5,655 bases of DNA from positions 1-5,655 of the forward strand of contig CAMPJV010000188.1 in NCBI GenBank assembly GCA_946886975.1. Direction: 5' to 3'. Positions 1 through 5,655 of this stretch are shown here, one piece after another (positions within the stretch are counted from its first letter, which is position 1; every line of letters starts with the position of its first letter). This DNA comes from an uncultured Taibaiella sp. (GTDB lineage: Bacteria; Bacteroidota; Bacteroidia; Chitinophagales; Chitinophagaceae). The notes below the pieces were generated by a model. The model was not told the DNA's origin, ran no database searches, and worked only from the letters and a program-made list of their open reading frames with translations. Position numbers and translations under genes: made by a program.

Positions 1-102
1 TCGACCTTCGGTGGGAGGAGGGGATATTATTTTAGCGCTATAAAGGAGGATACTCCTTTGATCCTGCCACCATCTGATTACCTACCACCATTATTTACTT
101 AA
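1..102 (+). CDS. Possible C-terminal tail of an upstream gene (partial, 5' end outside window)
   Basis: Reading from base 1, frame 1 stays open for 33 codons and stops at TAA (100-102); the other two forward frames close by about base 43. The tail is rich in aromatic and proline residues and ends in ...SDYLPPLFT, which is plausible as a real protein C-terminus, but 33 open codons can occur by chance. I do not recognise the protein. If real, it is transcribed in the same direction as the protease gene that starts 55 bases after its stop. Confidence 0.3.
   Translation, partial: STFGGRRGYYFSAIKEDTPLILPPSDYLPPLFT
42..59. repeat. Perfect 7-bp inverted repeat with GATA loop
   Basis: AAAGGAG (42-48) and CTCCTTT (53-59) are exact reverse complements around a 4-base GATA loop. 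The left arm is Shine-Dalgarno-like. It lies inside the possible partial reading frame 1-102 and is not followed by a T-run, so it is not a convincing terminator. Its function is unknown and it may be chance. Confidence 0.35.
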
Positions 103-108
103 ATATTA

Positions 109-128
109 ATTCAGGGATGTCCCTGGAT
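109..128. repeat. Hairpin in the leader of the protease gene
   Basis: The arms 109-117 and 120-128 pair over 9 positions (one T-G wobble) around a 2-base TG centre; the core is CAGGGA-TG-TCCCTG. It lies after the TAA at 100-102 and 29 bases before the protease start codon. No T-run follows, so it is more likely an mRNA leader structure or an operator-like palindrome than an intrinsic terminator, although a weak terminator for the upstream gene is possible. I could not find a TAnnTTTG promoter for the protease gene here. Confidence 0.4.
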
Positions 129-157
129 AGCATTGCTTAATAAATAAATGTTTCATT

Positions 158-775
158 ATGCACTTTAAACCAAGATTGCTCATTCTGGCAGGTCTAATAG
201 CAGTGGCTGGTATGGCGGGTTGCTGCAGTTGTCCGGGAGATTGTAAAAACCTTGCCTCAGTATCAGTTCCCATCCGGCCACAGGAGACCAATAATTGGTG
301 CTGGATAGCCTGCGCCCAAATGGTACATGCCTTTTTCGGGCATTCCATCACTCAGTGCAGCCTTGCTAACGCCAGACTTGGACGGACAGATTGTTGCACT
401 GCTGAGGGAGAGACCCCATGTCCGAAAACCAAAAATTGCAACACCCCCGGAAATACGAAGGCGGCGATTGAATCGCTGAATTATACAGTAACGCAAGCTA
501 CCACCCCGCTAGAGTGGGATGTGCTACGCAAGCAGATCTATTGCAGTAAAAAGCCAATGGTGTTCGGCGATGGCGCTGCGGACGGCGGCGTTGGACATGT
601 ACGTGTTATCTACGGATATGTTGATGCCGGAGGACAACGATGGGTATCGTTATCAGACCCATGGTCGCCATGCGAAGGCAGCGATGACCTGATCAGCTAC
701 GAGACATATGCCAATACAGCTGGTCCGGGAAGGGTGCATAGAAAAACTTTGTATAAACTGACTGACAAAAACTAA
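158..775 (+). CDS. Secreted papain-like cysteine protease, lipoprotein
   Basis: This 205-residue protein looks like a lipid-anchored cysteine protease of the papain-like/AvrRpt2-type (C70 or C39-like) group. Residues 7-21 form a hydrophobic signal ending in MAG-Cys22, a type II signal peptidase site, so it should act on the outside of the inner membrane or at the outer membrane. The mature start is very cysteine-rich (CCSC at 22-25). The catalytic layout is visible: Gln42 (oxyanion hole), nucleophile Cys48 in NNWCW, His147 in GVGHVRV and Asp167 in SDPWSP. The order Gln-Cys-His-Asp and the spacing fit this fold. QCSLANARLGRTDCC (66-80) matches a segment I associate with the Bacteroidota members. 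There are 13 cysteines in total, suggesting disulfides in an oxidising compartment. The ATG at 158 directly precedes the signal; the nearby ATG at 148 is out of frame. The substrate is unknown. The next gene begins 6 bases after the stop, so the two are almost certainly co-transcribed. Confidence 0.9.
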   Translation: MHFKPRLLILAGLIAVAGMAGCCSCPGDCKNLASVSVPIRPQETNNWCWIACAQMVHAFFGHSITQCSLANARLGRTDCCTAEGETPCPKTKNCNTPGNTKAAIESLNYTVTQATTPLEWDVLRKQIYCSKKPMVFGDGAADGGVGHVRVIYGYVDAGGQRWVSLSDPWSPCEGSDDLISYETYANTAGPGRVHRKTLYKLTDKN

Positions 776-781
776 CCGAAT

Positions 782-1438
782 ATGAGAACGCTGATAATAG
801 CATGTATAATAGGTATAGCTGTGGTCTCGCAGGGATGCGGCCAAAATATTTCAGGAAACAAGGACGATAAGACTATGCGTGTGGAAAATAAGTTTGACAG
901 CCCTACTGCAGCTTTCGAGCAGACAAAGCGCAACCTCGTCCAGATTCTCAACGAGAACCAGAGAAAAACCTTCGGGCTGGGTTCTGACCAGGAGATCGCC
1001 GCTCTGGCAAAGGTGACCGAAATACCTGTGTCCTATCTTCAATTGGACGGATTGAAGGACACAGCCATGACACTGAACGATGAAGGCTTTTTATACACGC
1101 TCGGTAGCGGCACATCGTCTAAAATTGCTATAACTGTCACGCGGACGCAGGGTGGATGGATGCAGAATACAGTCGGTATGAGTGGCGTGGTTCAAGCTGT
1201 AAACAGATTCCCTGCATCAACACGCCTTGTGGAGGTGCCGGGACTCGAAATGAGCTTCCTGGAGCAGGGAGATAGTTCTGCCAAAGTGTATGTTCCTCTC
1301 CGCGACTATCCGGAAGCGGGTATCTCACAACGAGGACAATACCGGGCACCAGAGTTAATGCGCCTCCTTGAAGCGTATAGGGCCAGACTGGAAAAGCAAT
1401 TTGGGACTGACTTTGCAAATGGAAGCCTTGACAAGTAA
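782..1438 (+). CDS. Putative lipoprotein, partner of the papain-like protease
   Basis: This 218-residue protein is of unknown function. Residues 3-18 form a hydrophobic signal followed by QG-Cys19, a relaxed lipobox (Ser at -3 is not ideal). Polar and charged residues follow (NKDDK at 26-30), so export as a lipoprotein is likely but less certain than for the upstream protease. The rest is soluble mixed alpha/beta: an N-terminal helical stretch (about 38-80, FDSPTAAFEQTKRNL...), a beta-rich middle (about 85-165, with the VEVPGLEMSFL segment) and a C-terminal helix (about 190-212). After the signal it has no further cysteine, in contrast to the protease. I see no catalytic motif. It starts 6 bases after the protease stop, without a clear Shine-Dalgarno, which implies one mRNA and a shared role. 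An inhibitor, folding helper or substrate-binding partner are all possible. I have a vague memory of similar protease/hypothetical pairs in other Bacteroidota, which I cannot verify here. Confidence 0.87.
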   Translation: MRTLIIACIIGIAVVSQGCGQNISGNKDDKTMRVENKFDSPTAAFEQTKRNLVQILNENQRKTFGLGSDQEIAALAKVTEIPVSYLQLDGLKDTAMTLNDEGFLYTLGSGTSSKIAITVTRTQGGWMQNTVGMSGVVQAVNRFPASTRLVEVPGLEMSFLEQGDSSAKVYVPLRDYPEAGISQRGQYRAPELMRLLEAYRARLEKQFGTDFANGSLDK

Positions 1439-1643
1439 CATGAAGGAGTTCTAAAGACAGTCATTCCCATAAACAAGGACGATGGTTTTTTATCTCTGAT
1501 ACGCAGCAGCCACATTAGAAAGCCGGTAGTGATTGGCGATCGCTGAATATCCCATGACAACACACAAAGCGGGGACGCCGAAAACCGTATAGAGTAGGCA
1601 TGTCACAAGCCTAAACATATAAACAGCTATGAAAGGAGAAAAA
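1439..1643 (+). other. Non-coding gap before the 730-residue gene
   Basis: These 205 bases contain no convincing gene. A short ATG-AAG-GAG-TTC-TAA begins at 1440, and a T-run (1485-1491) is preceded by only a weak CCAT/ATGG pairing, so a terminator for the protease pair is not well supported. TATCTCTG at 1491-1498 is one mismatch from the Bacteroidota -7 box TAnnTTTG but has no TTG at the expected distance. The large gene may have its own promoter here or be transcribed through from the pair; the sequence does not decide. Confidence 0.5.
1632..1638 (+). promoter_or_regulatory. Ribosome binding site that decides the start of the 730-residue gene
   Basis: AAAGGAG lies 5 bases before the ATG at 1644, an ideal Shine-Dalgarno spacing. 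The earlier in-frame ATG at 1629 lies upstream of this site and has none of its own. Strong Shine-Dalgarno sequences are uncommon in Bacteroidota, so this one is informative: it favours the protein starting MAPVTVKVQ. Confidence 0.7.
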
Positions 1644-3836
1644 ATGGCGCCGGTCACCGTCAAAGTACAGACCGGTAACAACGATGCGCTGAAAGAAGCC
1701 CATCTCTACGTCTTCGACAAGAATGGGCAGTTACTTGAGTCTACGCCACTGAAAAGCGGGACAGCTACGCTCAGGACGCCTGCAGACAACATCGAGGGAC
1801 AGACCCAGATGATAATTGGTCCTGAACTGCCTAAAGAGTTTAAGGGCAGGGCAATCAACCCTGTAATGATGCTGAAGATGGGCGGGTACCAGCCTTCCGT
1901 GCGTCTGGACAGGAATAAGGAGATACTTATCACCGGGTTGCCGAAGCTTGTATTCCCACTATGGAACTGGTGCCTTATTACAGGTAATGTAACGAAAACC
2001 TTTACTATAGACGGACAAAGCCAGACGTTGCCCTTATGTGACGCACGCGTTCATATCTGCGAGGTAGATCGTATACGTTTCTGGTGGCCACGTATTCCCA
2101 TTGACATTGTCGACGAGCTGGCTGATAAGCTGAAGGACATTATAATCAGACCAAGACCGCCTTTCCCTCCTTTCCCGATTCCGGAGCCCGACCCGTTCCG
2201 GAAGATTTCACGGGCTTTTAACCAGGAGCGAAGCCTACAGCCGCTGAAATTGTCGGCAGGGCTGGATGCTGACGGTGGCGGGGGAGAACGCAGGATGTCA
2301 TTGGCGTCCTCTGAAGCGTCTCTGCCTCAACTCCCAGTCACTGTTCAGAATGGCCTTCTGTCGGCATCCCGCCTCACCGTGCGTGATACGATCTATAACA
2401 ACTTTCAGTTGCTGCACCCGTACCTGTGTTTATGGCCGAAGTACTGGCCTTACTTTTATTTCTGTGATGAAATAGCCACTGTTTATACGGACTGCAACGG
2501 CCGCTATAGCCATGAGTATCTCAATTTTACCAATGACAAGGATATATACGTTTGGGTGGAAGTATGTATCGATGGCCAGTGGGTAACGGTATACAAGCCA
2601 TCCCTGCCCTGTCACACAAGATGGAATTATGCCTGCGGAACGGACATAAATATACGGGTCACAGATCCTCGTGTGCTGCCATGTACATGTGGTTCGCAGC
2701 TTAAAGGTGAGCTGGTGTGGTTCCGCTCCATTGGCGAGAGTGCGACCGCACTTCATATAGAGCAGAACAATTCAGCCACGGTTATGGTGCAGGGAGTTAA
2801 TTTGCACAATCTCGGATGCACAGACATCATTGACTCCCATAGAATAAGTCCTTTTGGCGGAACACTCAATTTTAAGCTGCTGTTTGGAGACGGGCTTCCT
2901 AAGACAGGGGTAACCCACTACCGCTGGAGGAAGACGAGGATTAAGGATACTGCACTAAATAATATATTCTTTCCGCAGACATCCGTAGTAAATGGAATGG
3001 TACAAAAGACGTATTTCGTTATCACAACGGATGCGATGGGACACATGCACTTCGAGACAAAATCGGTGACGCTTGGCGCTGAAGGCTCGGGCGAGAACAT
3101 TGGCTACCGTATTCCTCATTGGGATATATATCAGGACCCTGGCGTGCCGGCAGCTGATAAGTTGAAAACAATCCAATGGACCAGCCCAGATTTCTGGTCA
3201 GCCTCCCTCGACAGCAACGCGCTATCCGATGGTACATGGCGTTTTGATCTGGAACTCCTTAATAGTAATGGAGGGAATTTCCAGGTAGTCCAGGTCCCAA
3301 AACAGGTGTTCCAGGTATCAGACTACAACAATTCCGGAAACTCTGTAGATGCGCCAGACACTTATCTTAATCTCAACGGCGGCAATGCATTGAACTTAAC
3401 CCTTAAGGTGCGGATCGATAATGCTCACTGCGAGGCTGATATACAGGATGCAAATATTACAGTCAACAGTGTAACTGAATATTCAGGCAGATGTGGATTC
3501 CTTCATTACACCGAGACAAATCAGCAGGTGCACATAAGCTTTATCGCCAGCCACCCGAGGAACTTTGCCCGGTTCAGTTTTGGAGTTGTAAAGGGGAACA
3601 ATACGGAGAGTCCGGGCATCAATCAGGCTGGCTATGTATTGTCAGATGCTGGTTTATACAACCTGACCGGGGGTGTGTTCTCAAGAGATGTACCTGTTTC
3701 GCAGTTGATCGGCACCTGTCCACAGGCCGCATTTGCAGAAAATCTGTATGTGAGCTCACTCGCCACCAATGGTACAAGAAGGCTTTACGAATACGACGAC
3801 TCCGATACAAATGCCTTTGCTCTGAGCAATAGCTGA
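1644..3836 (+). CDS. Large cysteine-rich beta protein of unknown function
   Basis: This 730-residue protein has no signal peptide and no membrane segment. Counting from Met at 1644, residues 1-100 look like a small beta domain. At about 110-140 begins a transthyretin/carboxypeptidase-regulatory-like repeat (ITGNVTKTF...LPLCDARVHICEVD). Its second half (TVYTDCNGRYS, 280-289, then DIYVWVEV) appears only about 135 residues later. The inserted stretch holds an amphipathic segment, a proline-rich run (about 169-184), a polar Gly/Ser linker (205-235) and an aromatic-Cys segment (LHPYLCLWPKYWPYFYFC, 257-274). PCHTRWNYACGTD (322-334) and PCTC (346-349) follow. The remainder is beta-rich, ending in GTCPQAAFAENLYV (690-703). 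There are 15 cysteines. I recall leaderless Bacteroidota hypothetical proteins with the same central and C-terminal motifs, but no function. If the 1629 ATG is used, it gains 5 residues. It lies 205 bases after the protease pair, and a functional link is only inferred. Transcription ends at the hairpin 3846-3879. Confidence 0.9.
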   Translation: MAPVTVKVQTGNNDALKEAHLYVFDKNGQLLESTPLKSGTATLRTPADNIEGQTQMIIGPELPKEFKGRAINPVMMLKMGGYQPSVRLDRNKEILITGLPKLVFPLWNWCLITGNVTKTFTIDGQSQTLPLCDARVHICEVDRIRFWWPRIPIDIVDELADKLKDIIIRPRPPFPPFPIPEPDPFRKISRAFNQERSLQPLKLSAGLDADGGGGERRMSLASSEASLPQLPVTVQNGLLSASRLTVRDTIYNNFQLLHPYLCLWPKYWPYFYFCDEIATVYTDCNGRYSHEYLNFTNDKDIYVWVEVCIDGQWVTVYKPSLPCHTRWNYACGTDINIRVTDPRVLPCTCGSQLKGELVWFRSIGESATALHIEQNNSATVMVQGVNLHNLGCTDIIDSHRISPFGGTLNFKLLFGDGLPKTGVTHYRWRKTRIKDTALNNIFFPQTSVVNGMVQKTYFVITTDAMGHMHFETKSVTLGAEGSGENIGYRIPHWDIYQDPGVPAADKLKTIQWTSPDFWSASLDSNALSDGTWRFDLELLNSNGGNFQVVQVPKQVFQVSDYNNSGNSVDAPDTYLNLNGGNALNLTLKVRIDNAHCEADIQDANITVNSVTEYSGRCGFLHYTETNQQVHISFIASHPRNFARFSFGVVKGNNTESPGINQAGYVLSDAGLYNLTGGVFSRDVPVSQLIGTCPQAAFAENLYVSSLATNGTRRLYEYDDSDTNAFALSNS

Positions 3837-3845
3837 GGATTAAGC

Positions 3846-3879
3846 AATAAGCTTCGGTGCATCTGCACCGAAGCTTATT
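3846..3879. terminator. Bidirectional intrinsic terminator between convergent genes
   Basis: A perfect 16-bp inverted repeat (3846-3861 with 3864-3879) is separated by two bases, giving a tight loop. The stem centre is GC-rich (CGGTGCA/TGCACCG) and its outer ends are A/T-rich: AATAA on the left and TTATT on the right, continuing into TAA. An RNA from either strand would therefore end the hairpin in a short U-rich run. It begins 9 bases after the stop of the 730-residue gene and lies 33 bases beyond the stop of the convergent methyltransferase gene, so it probably serves both. Confidence 0.85.
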
Positions 3880-3912
3880 AACTGCTTTGCAAATCCAGAT
3901 CGGAAATGCAGG

Positions 3913-4542
3913 TTACTGCTTTCCGGCAATAATTATCAGGTCCGTTGTTTTGACCCCGTTATCACCTCTGTAGTCAACTCGCTGCATGTGCAGGACCTTC
4001 AGTCCATTCCGGAGTATGGCCTCAACGAGATAGTCTTCCTCATGATAATGCATATACACCTCGTCGCCTTGTGAGGATTTTTCAATGCCTGACTTACTAT
4101 AGTCATCTTCCATTGTACTTATATAGAACACTCCTTCTCGCTTTAGGATGCAGGACACATCCGCTATAAGCTTTACTGCTTCTTCCTTTGAAAGATAGGG
4201 CAGACCGAATCCACATAGCACACCATCGTAAGTTATGGGTTCAACAGCAACGTTCCGGCAGTCCATAATGCGGCAGGTGGCTCTGGGATTATTCCTGCCG
4301 GCGATCGCTAACATGTTTGGTGACAAGTCTGTGGCTACCAGCCGCAGGTCAGGGCGTACGCTTAACAGGTACTTTGTTATGTTGCCAGGCCCACAGGCCA
4401 GTTCCAGAACATCGGCTTTGAGCCGCAGGGCGTTACAGAATTGGTTAAAGCTGTCATGATACGTACTCGTCTCCATGAACTTCGCGGCGTAAATCTCCGC
4501 TCTTTTGTCGAAGACATCTACCGCTGTCTTTGTATGGTCCAC
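3913..4542 (-). CDS. Class I SAM-dependent methyltransferase
   Basis: This 209-residue cytoplasmic enzyme is predicted to transfer a methyl group from S-adenosylmethionine to an unknown substrate. Motif I, the glycine-rich SAM-binding loop, is VLELACGPGNITKYLL (45-60). The acidic residue ending strand 2 is Asp72 (VATDLSPNML), Asp94 lies in IMDCR, and the strand-4 region is YDGVLCGFGLPYLS (105-118). The C-terminal part (FYISTMEDDYSKSG, 139-152) fits a small Methyltransf_11/25-type enzyme common in Bacteroidota; nothing identifies the substrate. The first codon is GTG (4542-4540). The frame is closed by a TGA only 9 codons upstream with no ATG in between, and the next Met (residue 23) would remove the conserved N-terminal helix, so GTG is the best start. 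It lies 47 bases after the lipoprotein gene on the same strand with no terminator visible between them, so co-transcription is likely. Housekeeping or accessory status cannot be told. Confidence 0.92.
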   Translation of the reverse strand: MDHTKTAVDVFDKRAEIYAAKFMETSTYHDSFNQFCNALRLKADVLELACGPGNITKYLLSVRPDLRLVATDLSPNMLAIAGRNNPRATCRIMDCRNVAVEPITYDGVLCGFGLPYLSKEEAVKLIADVSCILKREGVFYISTMEDDYSKSGIEKSSQGDEVYMHYHEEDYLVEAILRNGLKVLHMQRVDYRGDNGVKTTDLIIIAGKQ

Positions 4543-4589
4543 CGTATTGTTGAAGTATTTAGAAATTCAGGGTACTGCCTTAGGCTGTG

Positions 4590-5012
4590 CTATTTGACTA
4601 TAATAGTGTCTCGGCCATTTTCTTTCCTTACGTGACAGCAATCAGCGCCAAGTGTATAAGGCTCGTCCACCACTCTGATGCCATTTTTGATGCCGACGAA
4701 GCGGAAATCATCCGTTTTATTAGACAGCTCATTCTGGTAGCTGTCGTCAAGGACAGTATAGCGGCCGTCGGTCATGTGCTGCTCCACAGTGATCGTTGCT
4801 CCATTTCCGTTCCTGACCGTGTAAGCCTCGTCAAGCTTCACCGGTATACCATCAGCATCTGTCACCTGCACTGTTATCATGGCAAACATCATCGTACACA
4901 TGACACCTGCACAGGGATCACTGTTTGTAGCAACTCTCTTACACGAGGTTCCCATAAATGCGGGCGCTGAAACCAGGAGCAATGCAATGAGCAATAATTG
5001 TTTCATGGTCAT
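4590..5012 (-). CDS. Putative lipoprotein with a cysteine pair motif, function unknown
   Basis: This 140-residue protein has a hydrophobic signal (residues 4-19) followed by GTS-Cys24, a relaxed lipobox, so it is probably an exported lipoprotein. Mature cysteines occur at 34 and 39 (PCAGVMC) and as a pair at 125-126 (ADCCHVRKENG). This arrangement suggests disulfides, and I associate it with a small Bacteroidota-specific family of unknown function. The middle (VQVTDADGIPVKL..., about 48-95) reads like one small beta-sandwich domain of the kind in which a VxDxxGxPV turn is followed by a variable strand, but I cannot assign a named domain. The start at 5012 (MTMKQ) competes with the ATG at 5006 (MKQ), which gives a more typical signal start; the leader is A-rich with no Shine-Dalgarno. 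It heads a probable two-gene unit with the methyltransferase, though no functional link between the two is evident. Confidence 0.87.
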   Translation of the reverse strand: MTMKQLLLIALLLVSAPAFMGTSCKRVATNSDPCAGVMCTMMFAMITVQVTDADGIPVKLDEAYTVRNGNGATITVEQHMTDGRYTVLDDSYQNELSNKTDDFRFVGIKNGIRVVDEPYTLGADCCHVRKENGRDTIIVK

Positions 5013-5026
5013 TGGTTTTAGTTATG

Positions 5027-5034
5027 TAAAGGTA
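5027..5034 (-). promoter_or_regulatory. Weak candidate -7 box for the lipoprotein/methyltransferase pair
   Basis: On the minus strand TACCTTTA (5034 to 5027) matches the Bacteroidota -7 box TAnnTTTG at all fixed positions except the last. It lies 14 bases before the ATG at 5012, but no TTG is seen at the expected upstream distance. It is a tentative call based on position and partial match. Confidence 0.3.
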
Positions 5035-5181
5035 CGTAGCCTTTATATCTGACCATAGTCGACATAGCTGAGGGTGCTGAAGAGTGATACGCAGGAAATC
5101 CTGGCGAGTAACAAGTGTTTCCCGGAGGTCTGTGATTTTGTCATATGAGTATCATTACCACCCTTTTTGTCCGTTCCGGTA

Positions 5182-5210
5182 TTGGCAATTCCCTAATTAA
5201 GTTATCTTTG
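5182..5210 (+). promoter_or_regulatory. Bacteroidota-type sigma promoter for the terminal lipoprotein gene
   Basis: TTG at 5182-5184 and TATCTTTG at 5203-5210 match the Bacteroidota housekeeping promoter (TTG near -33, TAnnTTTG near -7) with an 18-base gap. The -7 box is a perfect match and ends 20 bases before the ATG at 5231, implying a short leader of roughly 15 bases. This is the best evidence in the window for the phylum. Confidence 0.75.
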
Positions 5211-5230
5211 TCGCTTTCGCATTCATATTC

Positions 5231-5655
5231 ATGAAAAAAATACTTCTTTCCTTCCTGTTGCTTTCGTCTGCACTTGTGCTTCATAGCTGTTCTGAGGATT
5301 TTAAGGTTGCCGCTCCTTATAAGGATGTGAGTGTCATCTATGGCCTGCTGGATATGCGGGATACGGCCCATTACATCCGGATTCAAAAGGCATTCCTGGA
5401 TGAAACTAAGAGCGCCATCGACATGGCAAAGGTTGCGGACTCTAATTACTACAAGACCCTTGATGTAAAAATGAAAGAGCTTTCGGGAGCGAATGTCATA
5501 AGTACAACCAATCTTGAGCGTGTGAACATGGCTGATGAGGGTTATCCCAAAGATACTGGTGCGTTCTTTTCTAGTCCCAATTATGCGTACAAATTCAAGC
5601 GTCAGCTCAACCCGTCTTATCGTTATCGGCTCGTGGTGCTAAATCCGGCTACTGG
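5231..5655 (+). CDS. Lipoprotein, DUF4249-like (partial, 3' end outside window)
   Basis: The frame is open from the ATG at 5231 to the window end, giving 141 residues without a stop. Residues 1-16 are a clear signal (MKKILLSFLLLSSALV) followed by LHS-Cys20, a good lipobox. Ser-Glu-Asp directly after the cysteine fits the acidic lipoprotein export signal that sends Bacteroidota lipoproteins to the cell surface. The mature start (VSVIYGLLDMRDTAHYIRIQK, about 33-53) resembles the first beta strands of a family I associate with DUF4249-like outer-membrane lipoproteins, often of unknown function; this assignment is from memory and moderate at best. The start is supported by the perfect promoter 20 bases upstream. 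The gene diverges from the minus-strand lipoprotein gene across 218 bases that hold no other gene. Downstream partners, such as a TonB-dependent receptor, would lie outside the window. Confidence 0.88.
   Translation, partial: MKKILLSFLLLSSALVLHSCSEDFKVAAPYKDVSVIYGLLDMRDTAHYIRIQKAFLDETKSAIDMAKVADSNYYKTLDVKMKELSGANVISTTNLERVNMADEGYPKDTGAFFSSPNYAYKFKRQLNPSYRYRLVVLNPAT

Noticed and set aside
1465..1492. A terminator after the protease pair, from the T-run at 1485-1491
   Set aside because: The only pairing before the T-run is a 4-bp CCAT/ATGG stem with an 11-base loop, too weak to call.
1536..1543. GCGATCGC palindrome, also seen at about 4300-4310 in the methyltransferase gene
   Set aside because: Two copies of an 8-base palindrome in 5.6 kb is weak evidence, and one lies within a coding sequence; no array or spacing pattern is present.
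1490..1681. A hydrophobic 63-residue reading frame on the minus strand that looks like a small membrane protein
   Set aside because: It starts inside the 730-residue coding sequence on the opposite strand, has no ribosome site or promoter, and its hydrophobicity is what the antisense of a polar, A/C-rich region produces.
4587..4970. A 127-residue plus-strand frame opposite the lipoprotein gene
   Set aside because: It is the antisense shadow of the minus-strand lipoprotein gene, which has a signal sequence and a coherent start; the shadow has no domain-like pattern.
5141..5386. An 81-residue minus-strand frame across the promoter and start of the last gene
   Set aside because: It overlaps a perfect plus-strand promoter and a clear lipoprotein signal sequence and lacks its own start context.

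Overview
The window looks like chromosomal DNA from a Bacteroidota bacterium, most likely a Chitinophagaceae-type soil or environmental lineage. Four things suggest this. There is a perfect Bacteroidota-type promoter (TTG, 18-base gap, TATCTTTG) in front of the last gene. Four of the six main genes encode N-terminal lipoprotein-type signals. Leaders are A-rich with little Shine-Dalgarno. The protein families are ones I associate with that group. This placement is inference from style and remembered family resemblance, not from a search.

Left part (1-1438, + strand). A possible C-terminal tail of an upstream gene (1-102) is followed by a tight two-gene unit. The first gene encodes a secreted, lipid-anchored papain-like cysteine protease (158-775). 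The second, only 6 bases later, encodes a lipoprotein of unknown function (782-1438). The arrangement suggests a protease with a dedicated partner (inhibitor, chaperone or substrate-presenting protein).

Middle (1644-3836, + strand). After a 205-base gap comes a 730-residue protein of unknown function, best started at 1644 behind a clear AAAGGAG. It has no signal peptide, 15 cysteines, many aromatic residues and a proline-rich segment. I read its N-terminal half as a transthyretin/carboxypeptidase-regulatory-like beta domain split by a long insertion that carries the proline-rich segment. It ends at a strong 16-bp bidirectional hairpin terminator (3846-3879) shared with the convergent gene pair to its right.

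Right part (3913-5012, - strand). A cysteine-containing lipoprotein of unknown function (4590-5012) is followed, 47 bases downstream, by a class I SAM-dependent methyltransferase with a GTG start (3913-4542). They are probably co-transcribed.

Right edge (5231-5655, + strand). A divergent promoter drives a lipoprotein gene cut off by the window end. It resembles the DUF4249-like outer-membrane-associated lipoproteins of Bacteroidota.

I saw no rRNA or tRNA genes, CRISPR arrays, insertion sequences or attachment sites. The most interesting items are the protease/partner pair and the large, leaderless, cysteine-rich protein with the split beta domain.
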